Origin: CAWBLP01 sp963789495
Lineage (GTDB): Bacteria > Pseudomonadota > Alphaproteobacteria > Acetobacterales > Acetobacteraceae
DNA length: 64,000 nucleotides
Direction: 5' to 3'
Assembly (NCBI GenBank): GCA_963789495.1
Contig: CAWBLP010000025.1
Span: 1 to 64,000 of the forward strand
This document shows positions 33,770-42,117 of this stretch, piece by piece. Positions within the stretch are counted from its first letter, which is position 1. The number at the start of each line of letters is the position of its first letter. Below the pieces are notes generated by a model, which worked only from the letters and a program-made list of their open reading frames with translations, was not told the origin of the DNA and did not search any database. A program made the translations under genes and the position numbers.

Positions 33770-34180
33770 TCACAACCGGCGACGCGGCTTGCCACCAAAG
33801 ATATCTACGTTGCCGGGTACGACGACGATGCGCCGGGTCAATCGCCTCAGCGCCGCGGTGAGCGGCCGTTCGCAAAGATCGAAGGCCGCCAGGCCGACGC
33901 AGGTGCCGGCCACCGTCACGCTGACCACAACCACGGGGGCAGGCAACGTCGCCATCCGGATGTGTGCCCCGTAGAACACGCCAAAAAATACGAATGTGAG
34001 CAACAAATAGATTGAGTAGGAGCCGTCGCCGAGCAACTTCAATGGCCCGATGGTGGGCAAGCCGTGGCGCAGTTCGATCGACACGGCGCCGGCCACGGCG
34101 AGTAAACTCGGCACGCCCCACACGACAAACCGCCAAAGCTCCGGAGCGGGTCCCCGCAACGACATCGCGAAGCCAAGCAA
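33770..34180 (-). pseudogene. Acyltransferase-3 (OafA-like) C-terminal fragment
   Basis: Only the last 136 residues of an integral-membrane acyltransferase remain: FVVWGVPSLLAVAGAVSIEL, LLGDGSYSIYLLLTFVFFGV, MATLPAPVVVVSVTVAGTCV and CERPLTAALRRL. Full proteins are about 350 residues with ten membrane helices and a catalytic His near the N-terminus, which is missing. The fragment is bounded by gaps with no gene and is probably a deletion remnant. Confidence 0.7.
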
Positions 34181-34290
34181 CCGATGGCTGGCTCGTCACT
34201 GGTCATCGCAACCCGCTCCTGGGGCGCAACGGCGCCGTCCGATCCGCCAGCAGCAGGCAACCCGGGGAATGCTGAGCGGGCCGCGCTAAC

Positions 34291-35220
34291 TCACTTGCCG
34301 CTCGCCAGGAACGAGCTGACCAGCGCGACAGTCACCTGCGGCTGTTCTTCCATCAGCCAATGGCCCGCATCCGGCACGACACCCTGCGTCACGTTGCTGG
34401 CCGCGGCGCGCATCACCGTCGCCATCATCGGACCGAACGACTTTTCGCCGCCGATCGCCAGCACCGGCATGGCGAGCACATGACCCGTCGTCAGCCAGGC
34501 CCGGTTGTCGATCGCATCCTGGTCGAACGCCGCAAACTGGGCGAAGCCTGAATGCATCGCGCCGGGCAGCGCGTACAGCTTGGCGTAATGCTGCCGCGAC
34601 GCCTCGTCGAAACGCGCGGGATCGGCGGAAAATTCATTCCAGAAACGATCGAGATAGATCCGCTCGCGGCCCACCACCAGGCGTTCCATGTCCGGCCCGC
34701 CAAAGCGAAAATGCCAGAGCAGCGGGCTCTTGAGGATTTCATCCCACGGGCCGATGCCAGGGATCGGCGCATCGAGCAGCACGAACTTGGTGACCCGCAC
34801 CGGCTGCTGCGTCGCCAGCGCGAAACCGACCATGTTGCCGATATCATGCGTGACAAGGGCAAAGCGATCGACGTTCAGTCTCGTCAGGATGCCGGCGATG
34901 TCGCGCGCCTGAGTCGCCTTGTCATAGCCGCCGCCCGGGTGTGACGACAGGCCCATGCCGCGGAGATCCGGCACGACGACCGTGTGATCGCCAGCCAGCG
35001 CGATCGCCAGCGGCGTCCACATATCCCCGGTTTCGCCGAAGCCATGCAGCAGCACGACCGCTGGCCCCTGGCCGCCGACACGGACGAACAACTCCGTGCC
35101 GTTGGTCGCCACGGTCTCGGTCTTGAAGGTCGCGGGGAAGGGCTGAACCTCGGCACGCGCCGGCGTTGCGAGCAGCGAGGCAGCAATTGCGGTCAGGGCA
35201 AGCGTGGCGAGCTTTCTCAT
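34291..35220 (-). CDS. Exported alpha/beta hydrolase with Asp nucleophile (epoxide hydrolase/haloalkane dehalogenase type)
   Basis: ATG at 35220 gives MRKLATLALTAIAASLLATP, a signal peptide ending in ARA-E, so the 309-residue protein is periplasmic. The fold shows the oxyanion block VVLLHGFGETGDMWTPLA (HGFGET) and the nucleophile elbow ALVTHDIGNMVGFALA. There Asp stands in place of Ser, as in epoxide hydrolases and dehalogenases. The catalytic His is in VVPDAGHWLMEEQP near the C-terminus. Its native substrate is not evident. It stands alone between gene remnants. Confidence 0.88.
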   Translation of the reverse strand: MRKLATLALTAIAASLLATPARAEVQPFPATFKTETVATNGTELFVRVGGQGPAVVLLHGFGETGDMWTPLAIALAGDHTVVVPDLRGMGLSSHPGGGYDKATQARDIAGILTRLNVDRFALVTHDIGNMVGFALATQQPVRVTKFVLLDAPIPGIGPWDEILKSPLLWHFRFGGPDMERLVVGRERIYLDRFWNEFSADPARFDEASRQHYAKLYALPGAMHSGFAQFAAFDQDAIDNRAWLTTGHVLAMPVLAIGGEKSFGPMMATVMRAAASNVTQGVVPDAGHWLMEEQPQVTVALVSSFLASGK

Positions 35221-35410
35221 GGCTGGACACTCTGACGAATGGCGCTCGATCGATGGCCTCAGGATGCATGGCAAACGCGATCACGTCTCGCCTGATCGCG
35301 CTCAGGTCGCATGAGGACCGGTCAATCCAGCCATGCCATGAGATAACCGTCCGTCTGCCGAGGCAGCCAGGTTGCCGATGCTGATGCGCAGCCTGCAGGG
35401 AGGTCGCCAT

Positions 35411-35480
35411 CTGGGCTGCCCCGACTGGGCTGACCCGACTGGGCTAACCCGACTGGGCTAACCCGACTGGGCTGACCCGA
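35411..35480. repeat. 14-base tandem repeat, five copies
   Basis: The unit CTGGGCTRACCCGA runs from 35411 to 35480 in five copies, the first with CCCC in place of ACCC. It lies in the gap between the hydrolase start and an ATPase fragment. Confidence 0.85.
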
Positions 35481-35489
35481 GCCACGGCG

Positions 35490-35669
35490 ACGTGCGGCTG
35501 GTCGGTCGCGACGAGGAGACCAGCCTCTTGTTGCGCCTGTGGTCGCGGGCCATGGCCGGCGAGGGTGCGGATCGCACTGGTCTCGGGCGAAGCCGGCCTC
35601 GGCAAGTCGCGCCTCATTGTGGCGCGGGAGGAGCGCCTCGCCGGCGAACCACATTTCCGGTTGCGCTAA
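35490..35669 (+). pseudogene. AAA-type ATPase fragment, frameshifted (adenylate-cyclase-associated type)
   Basis: Two plus-strand frames together read VRLVGRDEETSLLLRLWSRA, MAGEG, then VRIALVSGEAGLGKSRLIVA, REERLAGEPHFRLR and a stop. SGEAGLGKSRL is a Walker A loop, and LVGRDEE..LL is its usual lead in multidomain ATPase regulators fused to class III cyclases or LuxR domains. Only about 60 residues survive and the frame shifts within them. It is debris with no function. Confidence 0.7.
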
Positions 35670-35956
35670 CTCTGGTTGGTTGCCGCATCATCAGCACCGG
35701 CTCGGGGCCGGGACGGTGGCGCGAGGATGTCGGACGATCGGTGCAGTGGCGCGTCATCGGTACCGGTGCGTGATTGAGAACTCCGGCCGACACGCCCGAA
35801 CCAACCAGACACAGTGCAGCGGGGAACGGCGCAGAGGTTTCCCGTCTCCTCGCTGCGACGGGTGTAGGCGGCGGCACAAGGCCCCTTCGATAGCACAACA
35901 AAACGACCGGTTCGGCCGCGTATCCGGCCTGGTTCGGCAGGTCCCACACCCGTACA

Positions 35957-35986
35957 GGAAAACGGCCGGGGCCAAGACCCCGGCCG
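35957..35986 (-). terminator. Rho-independent terminator of the MFS transporter gene
   Basis: A perfect 9-bp stem, CGGCCGGGG (35963-35971) with CCCCGGCCG (35978-35986), encloses a 6-base loop. On the minus strand it is followed by TTTTCC. It begins 25 bases after the stop of the transporter gene at 36011. Confidence 0.85.
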
Positions 35987-36010
35987 CCACCCTCACGCTC
36001 TCGCGAAACG

Positions 36011-37321
36011 TTACGGGTACTCTTCCTTCTCGAAGATTTCCAGTTCGGCGGACATCTGCATGCCCCTGGTTTCCGGTCCCAGGAACACCGCAACCACATA
36101 CACAATCAGTGACCCAACCGTGCCGTACAGCATCGGCTTGGCGAAGCCCATGCCCTGATTGACCGCGAAATAGGTCAGCACCGGCGCGACGGCCGCACCC
36201 CAGACCGCGCCCTGGTGGTAACAGAAGCCCGCCGCCGTCGCCCGGACCTCGGTTGGGAAGCGTTCCGCCAACCAGCCGGGGTTGAGCGCGTCCTTGCCGC
36301 CGACGAAGCAGATCATCAGCATGAACAGGATCAGGAACATCGTCGGATCGGTCGTCGAGATATAGAGCGGCGCGATGAAGATGGAGATGAAGGTGGGGAC
36401 CATCAGCGCCCACCGGCGCCCCATCCTTTCCGACATTGCCCCCCAGAACGCGCTGGCGAGGAAGGTGATGATGTTGCCCCAGAACACCGGGACCGCCACC
36501 TGGGCCGGCGTCCAGCCCAGCTCGGTCTTCAGGTAGGTGCCCAGCATGGCCCAGATCGCGTAGTAGACGCAGAAATTCGCGGCCATCCACAGGCAGGCGG
36601 TCAACGTGTTGAACAGGTATTTGCGCTTGAAGATGGCGAACAGCGGCAGCGAGACCTGCTTCTGCGTCGTGTCCTGGATCTTCTTGTTCTCGGCCCAGAC
36701 TTCCGGCTCCTTGACGTAGAAGCGGATCCACACACAGGCCAGGGCCGGCAGCACGCCCAGGATCAGCATGCCGCGCCAGCCATAGCCTTTATGCCAGGCT
36801 TCGAGCGGCGTGTACAGAAGCCCGTAGGCGGCGGCCGACAGCGCGAAGCCCAGTCCCCATGAGCCTTGCAGCACACCGGACATGAAGCCGCGTGACCGCG
36901 ACGGCCAGGACTCCATCGCCAGGGCCGCGCCGGCCGGCCATTCCGCGCCCATGCCGATGCCGAGCAGCGCGCGAACCACGAACAAGAACGCGAAACTGGG
37001 CGAGAAGCCGGCGAGGAGATTGCAGATCGAATACCAGAGGATGGAGATCATCAGCGGCGCGCGGCGCCCCATGCGGTCGGCCAGCCAGCCGGATGCCGTC
37101 GCCCCACCGAGGCGCATGACCAGCGTGACTGAGAAGATCGCGGTGACCTCGATGAGCGGAACGCCGAATTCCTGCGCGATCGGTGCCATAATAAGCAGGA
37201 AGACGGTGAAGTCGAATGCATCCAGCGTCCAGCCGAGCCAGGCCGCTGTATAGGCATACCATTGATCCTTGGTGGGTTCCTTCCACCAGGGTACGGCTGA
37301 TCCTCTGTTCGTCGCTGACAC
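36011..37321 (-). CDS. MFS transporter, SHS (lactate/carboxylate) family
   Basis: The 436-residue carrier begins with a cytoplasmic lead, WWKEPTKDQWYAYTAAWLGW, then TLDAFDFTVFLLIMAPIAQE as helix 1. The inter-helix motif GWLADRMGRRAPLM is the MFS signature, and LGIGMGAEWPAGAALAMESW matches the sialate/lactate subgroup. Twelve hydrophobic segments can be traced, ending in GSLIVYVVAVFLGPETRG. It would move a monocarboxylate or similar acid with protons. The gene is single and has its own terminator. Confidence 0.9.
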   Translation of the reverse strand: MSATNRGSAVPWWKEPTKDQWYAYTAAWLGWTLDAFDFTVFLLIMAPIAQEFGVPLIEVTAIFSVTLVMRLGGATASGWLADRMGRRAPLMISILWYSICNLLAGFSPSFAFLFVVRALLGIGMGAEWPAGAALAMESWPSRSRGFMSGVLQGSWGLGFALSAAAYGLLYTPLEAWHKGYGWRGMLILGVLPALACVWIRFYVKEPEVWAENKKIQDTTQKQVSLPLFAIFKRKYLFNTLTACLWMAANFCVYYAIWAMLGTYLKTELGWTPAQVAVPVFWGNIITFLASAFWGAMSERMGRRWALMVPTFISIFIAPLYISTTDPTMFLILFMLMICFVGGKDALNPGWLAERFPTEVRATAAGFCYHQGAVWGAAVAPVLTYFAVNQGMGFAKPMLYGTVGSLIVYVVAVFLGPETRGMQMSAELEIFEKEEYP

Positions 37322-37494
37322 GTGGAGCCCCCCCTTTTGTCTTCTTGTTCGTGGCTAATTCTGTAAGGAGATGGTCAGCCATGTCAAACAATCATCTATT
37401 GGACCGCACCGGGACCGCTGGAGGCTCCATGACTTGAGAGGATCGAGTGATGAGCAAGCCAATGAGGGACAGGTTTGCCGCTCATGTGCGGGTT
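37322..37494. other. Region upstream of the MFS gene leading into IS debris
   Basis: No gene is seen. The stretch should hold the transporter promoter on the minus strand; no clear boxes are visible. Confidence 0.4.
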
Positions 37495-37790
37495 TGGACT
37501 ATCGGCCGGCAGCGTCGGGGACAGCTATGACAACGCGCTCGCCGAGAGACCGGTGACAGCGTGTTCAGGACCGGGGTGATCCCCCGGCGCGGACCCTGGC
37601 GAAGCGCCGAGGCGGGAAGTTCGCGACGGTCGAATGGGTCGATTGGTTCAGCCGCCGCCGCCTGCCCGGCCGACCGGAATCGTGCCTGCCGCCGAAGCCG
37701 ATATGCACTGCTATGAGACGTTTTCGATGGCGGCGTGACCCAAGACGGCCAGCCTCCGGCAGGCTGGGTACAACTCGGTAATGACAACTC
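37495..37790 (+). mobile_element. IS3-family transposase (OrfB) C-terminal remnant
   Basis: In shifting plus-strand frames the sequence reads SVGDSYDNALAE, then VIPRRGPWRSAEA, KFATVEWVDWFSRRRL, AAEADMHCYE and a stop near 37738. GDSYDNALAE and EWVDWFNRRRL are hallmarks of the IS3 DDE transposase C-terminus. At least three frameshifts and an internal deletion (the NGLYK segment after ALAE) make it inactive. Downstream, CCAGCCTCCGGCAGGCTGGG resembles the end of such elements. Confidence 0.75.
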
Positions 37791-37980
37791 TGTCGCTGAT
37801 TCATGATACTGTTGCGCAGGTGGCGGGAGTTATACTTCGCTCCGACTTCGTCTCCCGGCGTTGGCTGTCCGACCTCGGATGGCGTTGCGAGATGCGATCC
37901 CATCCGGTGCCCGGCTTGCCCGCCCTCGCTACCCGGCAGTAGCGTCCGGAAAACAGCGCCATCGTCCAAGGAGCACACCG

Positions 37981-39531
37981 ATGCTGATCAGCCGGGATAC
38001 GATCCGCCAGGACCAGGCCTTCGACCAACTCACCGACGCCATCCTGCAACGGGACCAGCCGCGCACCGCCGACCTGTTCTACGGCATGGTGGCACGCGAC
38101 GGCCGCTCGGTCGGTGACGCGCTCAGTGTCGTCACCGCGGCCGAGGCGCCGTTCGTGCAGGTGCCCAACCACATCAACATCCGCGACGGACAGATCGTGC
38201 TGGTCAACAACGACCACACCATCCTGGGCCTGCGCACCTCCACCAGCCTGATGCCGTATCTGGACGAGCAGTACCGGCTGCTGCCGCTGTTGCAGAGCGT
38301 CTGGTACATCCCGGCCGGGCTCGACATCTGGAACCAGCTGCTCGGCAAATATCCCGGCCGCTACGCCACCATGAAAGGCCTGAACGTTCCGCCGCCGGAG
38401 TACGGGCCGGTGGTGTGGCAGCAGGACCAGGCGCCGATCCGCGAAGGCGGCACCGTGGAGGAACGCCTGCAGGCGCATATGCTGGCGACCATGTCGGGCG
38501 AGGTGCAGCGGTCCTACGGGCTGTTCCTCGGCCTCGCCGCCGACGAGGAAACCCGACCGAAGCTGCGCGATCAGCTCATGTTCCTCGGCCTGATCGACGT
38601 GCAGGACACCATCGCCGGGCGCAAGGCGCGCAACACCGGGCACAAGGCGTTGCGCGCACGGGCCATCGCCGACCTCGCCGATTTCGTCGGCTGGGAACGC
38701 GCGCATGGCGTGTTCTATACCGGCGTGCCGGACCTGGCGGTCGGGCCGCAATATTACTCGGCCTATGACGCAGCCTGCGTGATCCTCGCCAACGCGTTTC
38801 CGGATGGCGGCAAGACCCTGCGTACCGACAACGAAACCCCGCTGACGCCGGCTGAGGTGGAGGGATTCATCGACCTGCTGATGACCGGTGAACCGCAAGA
38901 CGTGTGGGACCAGCTCACCGCGTATTTGAAGGCAGGAAAATCGATCCGCAGCCTGGGCGACACGATCCAGATCGGTGCGGCGGAGCTGATCCTGCGCAAC
39001 ACCGTGCCGCGCGCCTTCACCGACGGGCAGCACCCGTTCGACTACTGCAACACGGCGAATTACTGGATGCGGACGGGCGACAGCCCGTACCAGCCGCGCG
39101 TGCTCTATCTGATGGCGAATTTCGTCAACGACGCGGCGCGCGCCAACAAATGGTCCACGCCGGTGATCGACCGCGAGATTGCCGGCTTCGACGCAACCCG
39201 CCACTCACCGGATGCGATGTTGCGGGACCTGGATGAGGCGATCGTCGCGCTCGACATCCCGCGCAGCACCGCGCTGGCGCATGCGTTCCTGGAGTCCGGC
39301 GCGGACCGTGACGCGTATCGGGCCACGGTCGCGCTGACCGCGTGCAAGTTCCAGGACGATCCGCACAACCAGAAGATCACGCATTCCAGCTTCGAGGAAT
39401 ACGCGCACAACACGACGCATCTGCGCGATCGTCTGCTCCTGGCGGCGGTGCGCCAGCTCGCCGGCTGGGTGAAGATGCCCGGCGAGCTGGAATGCTATGG
39501 GCGGTTCATGACGGAGTGGATCCGCCACTGA
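37981..39531 (+). CDS. Protein of unknown function, 516 residues, possibly an oxygenase-like component
   Basis: ATG at 37981 follows AAGGAGCACACCG, a strong ribosome-binding site, and is preferred to the frame start at 37861. The protein is soluble and mostly helical. Notable blocks are FVQVPNHINIRDGQIVLVNN, HPFDYCNTANYWMRTGDSPY and a His-rich DPHNQKITHSSFEEYAHNTT followed by HLRDRLLLAAVRQLAGWVKM. The clustered His, Glu and Asp could bind a metal. A Rieske ferredoxin gene and a ferredoxin reductase gene follow within 2.5 kb, so a multicomponent redox system is conceivable. I do not recognise a family. Confidence 0.75.
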   Translation: MLISRDTIRQDQAFDQLTDAILQRDQPRTADLFYGMVARDGRSVGDALSVVTAAEAPFVQVPNHINIRDGQIVLVNNDHTILGLRTSTSLMPYLDEQYRLLPLLQSVWYIPAGLDIWNQLLGKYPGRYATMKGLNVPPPEYGPVVWQQDQAPIREGGTVEERLQAHMLATMSGEVQRSYGLFLGLAADEETRPKLRDQLMFLGLIDVQDTIAGRKARNTGHKALRARAIADLADFVGWERAHGVFYTGVPDLAVGPQYYSAYDAACVILANAFPDGGKTLRTDNETPLTPAEVEGFIDLLMTGEPQDVWDQLTAYLKAGKSIRSLGDTIQIGAAELILRNTVPRAFTDGQHPFDYCNTANYWMRTGDSPYQPRVLYLMANFVNDAARANKWSTPVIDREIAGFDATRHSPDAMLRDLDEAIVALDIPRSTALAHAFLESGADRDAYRATVALTACKFQDDPHNQKITHSSFEEYAHNTTHLRDRLLLAAVRQLAGWVKMPGELECYGRFMTEWIRH

Positions 39532-39848
39532 GCTCGGCGTGCCGCGACGGCATCGGGATCATCGTGCCCGTGGTGGCCGGGCCTGACCTGGCGAGGCGAA
39601 CTGTCCCAGGCCCCACCGCCCCGCAGGAATTTGCCGCGCGCGCCGGCGCGCTTGCCATGCTGGCCGGACTTGACCCCGGTCTTACCCGGCCATCGATCCC
39701 GGAAAGAGCATGCAGCGCGAGCAGCGCGACCCGATCGTTCCGGTGTAGCTGGCCGGGTCAGGCCCGGCCAAGACGGGAAGCACTTCCGACCAAGGCACAA
39801 CCCGTACTTGCCCGCCCCGCTCACGCAACGTGAAGCGGGCTGCGCCGC
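39532..39848. other. Intergenic gap between convergent genes with a hairpin
   Basis: No gene is seen. A 7-bp inverted repeat GGCCGGG (39751-39757) / CCCGGCC (39763-39769) could form a hairpin; it has no T-run, so a terminator role is uncertain. Similar GCCGGGCCTGACC-type pieces occur around 39577-39590. Confidence 0.4.
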
Positions 39849-40172
39849 TTATCCCGGCAGCTTGACCATCAAGTCGTCGCCCTCGGCCTTCAGCTCGAAC
39901 ACCTGCAGGTCGACATCCGCCGGTGCGCACAGCGCTTTGCCGGTGCGCACATCGAAACGCGCCGCGTGCAACGGGCACTCGACGCAGCCATCCTCCAGCC
40001 AGCCGTCGGACAGTTGCGCGTATTCATGGCTGCAGATGTTGTCGGTGGCGCGATACTCGCCCCCGGGCAGGTGGTACAATGCGATTTCGCGATCGCCGAG
40101 GCGGACGCCGACCACCTGGCCTTCGCCCACCTCCGACTTCGCCGCCACCCTCACCCAACCGGCTTCTGCCAT
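39849..40172 (-). CDS. Rieske-type [2Fe-2S] ferredoxin
   Basis: ATG at 40172 follows GGAGACGGAG; the upstream ATG at 40184 is less well placed. The 107-residue protein has the complete cluster motif: Cys47 and His49 in NICSHEYAQL, then Cys66 and His69 in VECPLHAARFD. Length and layout are those of ferredoxins serving ring-hydroxylating or related oxygenases. The ferredoxin reductase at 40734 is its probable electron donor, although the genes face away from each other. Confidence 0.93.
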   Translation of the reverse strand: MAEAGWVRVAAKSEVGEGQVVGVRLGDREIALYHLPGGEYRATDNICSHEYAQLSDGWLEDGCVECPLHAARFDVRTGKALCAPADVDLQVFELKAEGDDLMVKLPG

Positions 40173-40295
40173 CTCCGTCTCCATCACTGTGTTGGCGCCA
40201 GCATGCCAGCCCCCGCGCGGGCGGCCAATCCCGGTTGCGTCCCCTGGGAGAGGATTCCATAGAGTGTTCAGGGACGGCGATGTCGAGGAGCCTGG

Positions 40296-40724
40296 ATGCG
40301 CATATTCCGCCTGCTGAGTGGGCTGGTTCTCGGCGTGGCCTGTGCGGTGCCGCTGCACGGCGCCCGCGCGCAGATCACCTTCGACGCGCCGGGAGTCCTG
40401 GTGAAGCCACCGCCGCCGGGGCCGCCGGAGGTGCGGGCGCAGCCGCTGGCCTGGCCGCGGCTGGACCGCGGCGCGGTGCTGTGCCGCACCGAGGAGGATC
40501 TCCAGCGCCTGGCGGCCAACCGTCGCGGCGGACCGGGCGGTGGCACGGTGGATTGCCGGATCATCTCCCAGCCGACCGCGATCCAGATCGTGCAGCGCAA
40601 GGGGCCCGGGCGCACCGAGGTGCAGGTGACCGCCGCACGCGGCCAGAAAACCGGCGAGACCGGGTGGACCGATGTCTGGCTGCCGGACAAAGCACCGGTC
40701 GGAGGTGCCGCGACGTCGCGCTGA
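40296..40724 (+). CDS. Small exported protein of unknown function
   Basis: The 142-residue protein has a signal peptide (MRIFRLLSGLVLGVACAVPL, cleavage near ARA-Q). The mature part is Pro-rich (LVKPPPPGPPEVRAQPLAWP), with two Cys, in RGAVLCRTEEDL and TVDCRI, that may form a disulfide. The gene ends 9 bases before the ferredoxin reductase start, so the two are probably cotranscribed. No family was recognised. Confidence 0.7.
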   Translation: MRIFRLLSGLVLGVACAVPLHGARAQITFDAPGVLVKPPPPGPPEVRAQPLAWPRLDRGAVLCRTEEDLQRLAANRRGGPGGGTVDCRIISQPTAIQIVQRKGPGRTEVQVTAARGQKTGETGWTDVWLPDKAPVGGAATSR

Positions 40725-40733
40725 GTGGAACAG

Positions 40734-41954
40734 ATGACAGAAACACACATCATCGTCGGGGCGGGGCAGGCGGGCGGTTGGGCCGCCATCGCCATGCGCC
40801 AGGCCGGGTTTGCCGGCCGCATCATGCTGATCGGTGAGGAGCGCTGGCGCCCCTACGAGCGCCCGCCGCTGTCCAAGGCCATGCTCACCGACGACCCGGA
40901 ACCGCCGGTGCAGTATTTCCACCCCGAGAACCGCTACGCCGAACAGCAGATCGAACTCCTGCTCGCCACCACGGTCGCCGCGATCGAACCCGATTCCCAT
41001 CAGCTGCGGCTGAGCGACGGGCAAACGCTCGGCTACGACAAGCTGCTGCTGACGACCGGCGGCCAGGCCAGGCGCCTGCCGGTCTATGGTGGCGAGCGCG
41101 CGCTGTATCTGCGCACGCTGGAGGATGCGCAGGCGATCCGGTCCGGCCTGGCCGGCGCTCGGCATGTGCTGTGTATCGGCGCTGGGGTGATCGGGCTGGA
41201 AATCGCCTCTTCGGCGCGCAAGCGCGGCTGCGCGGTGACGGTGCTGGAGGCGCTGCCTCGCGCGATGGGACGCGCCGTCTCGACCGAAGGCGCGGCGTAC
41301 ATCGAATCCCTGCATCGCGCCGCCGGGGTGGATCTGCGGTTCGGCATCATCGTGGATCGGCTGGAGCCCGCCGCGCAGGGTGGCACCCGCGTGAGCTGTC
41401 GCGATGGCGAGGTGTTCGACGCGGACCTGGTGGTCGCCGGCGTCGGCATGCAGCGCAACCTGGCTCTGGCCGAGGCCGCTGGCCTGTCGCTGGAAGGCGG
41501 CATCGTGGTCGACACGCTCGGCCGTACCAGCGCGCCGGACATCTACGCGGCCGGGGACGTCACCGCCTTCCACCATCCGCTGTTCGACCGGCGGCTGCGG
41601 CTGGAAGCCTGGCGCCATGCGCAGAATCACGGCATCGCCGTTGGCAAGGCGATGTGCGGCGAGTTGGTGCCCTACGACGACATCCCGTGGTTCTGGACCG
41701 ATCAGCACGGGGTGAACCTGCAGGTGGCCGGCTTGCCGGCCGACGCGGCCGCCACGGTGGTGCGCGGGAACCTCGCGCCACCCGCGTTCACCGCCGTGCA
41801 CCTCGACGGGTCCGGCTGCGTCATCGGCGTGACCGCGGTGAACAATCCGCGCGAAATCCGTGCCGGCCAGGCGTTGATAAAGTCCCGCCAGCCCATCGAC
41901 CGCGACGCACTGGCCGACGGCACCGTGCCACTGCAGCGATTGATCCAGCGTTGA
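40734..41954 (+). CDS. FAD-dependent ferredoxin reductase (rubredoxin/ferredoxin reductase type)
   Basis: ATG at 40734 gives 406 residues; a GTG at 40725 is an alternative. The FAD motif HIIVGAGQAGGWAAIAMRQA opens the protein, RPPLSKAMLT follows near residue 50, and the NAD motif HVLCIGAGVIGLEIASSARK lies near residue 145. The FAD-closing block DIYAAGDVTAFHHPL is near residue 265. The C-terminal domain (WFWTDQHGVNLQVAGL) matches reductases of Rieske ferredoxins and P450 partners. It probably reduces the Rieske protein encoded at 39849. Confidence 0.92.
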   Translation: MTETHIIVGAGQAGGWAAIAMRQAGFAGRIMLIGEERWRPYERPPLSKAMLTDDPEPPVQYFHPENRYAEQQIELLLATTVAAIEPDSHQLRLSDGQTLGYDKLLLTTGGQARRLPVYGGERALYLRTLEDAQAIRSGLAGARHVLCIGAGVIGLEIASSARKRGCAVTVLEALPRAMGRAVSTEGAAYIESLHRAAGVDLRFGIIVDRLEPAAQGGTRVSCRDGEVFDADLVVAGVGMQRNLALAEAAGLSLEGGIVVDTLGRTSAPDIYAAGDVTAFHHPLFDRRLRLEAWRHAQNHGIAVGKAMCGELVPYDDIPWFWTDQHGVNLQVAGLPADAAATVVRGNLAPPAFTAVHLDGSGCVIGVTAVNNPREIRAGQALIKSRQPIDRDALADGTVPLQRLIQR

Positions 41955-41999
41955 CCGAGCAGGCGGCGTTCCGCGCCCTGTGCCATGCATCCAGGCTTC

Positions 42000-42081
42000 G
42001 TGGTGGGACGCAGCAAACGTCGGGGGCAAAGCCACTGGTGGGGTTCGGGGCAACGCCCCGACGCTTGCCGCACCCCACCAC
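42000..42081. repeat. Short copy of the structured intergenic element (82 bases)
   Basis: It begins GTGGTGGGACGCAGCAAACG and ends with the near reverse complement of the same sequence (CGACGCTTGCCGCACCCCAC then CAC). The centre holds CGGGGCAACGCCCCG. It lies between the reductase and serine-hydrolase genes, which converge, and may serve as a two-way terminator. Confidence 0.75.
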
Positions 42082-42117
42082 CAGCGCGGGTGCGTTGGCC
42101 AGGCCGCGGAACTCCGC

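Noticed and set aside
39849..42053. Minus-strand frame of 734 residues ending in the Rieske ferredoxin
   Set aside because: Only the last 107 residues are a real protein; the rest is antisense to the ferredoxin reductase gene.
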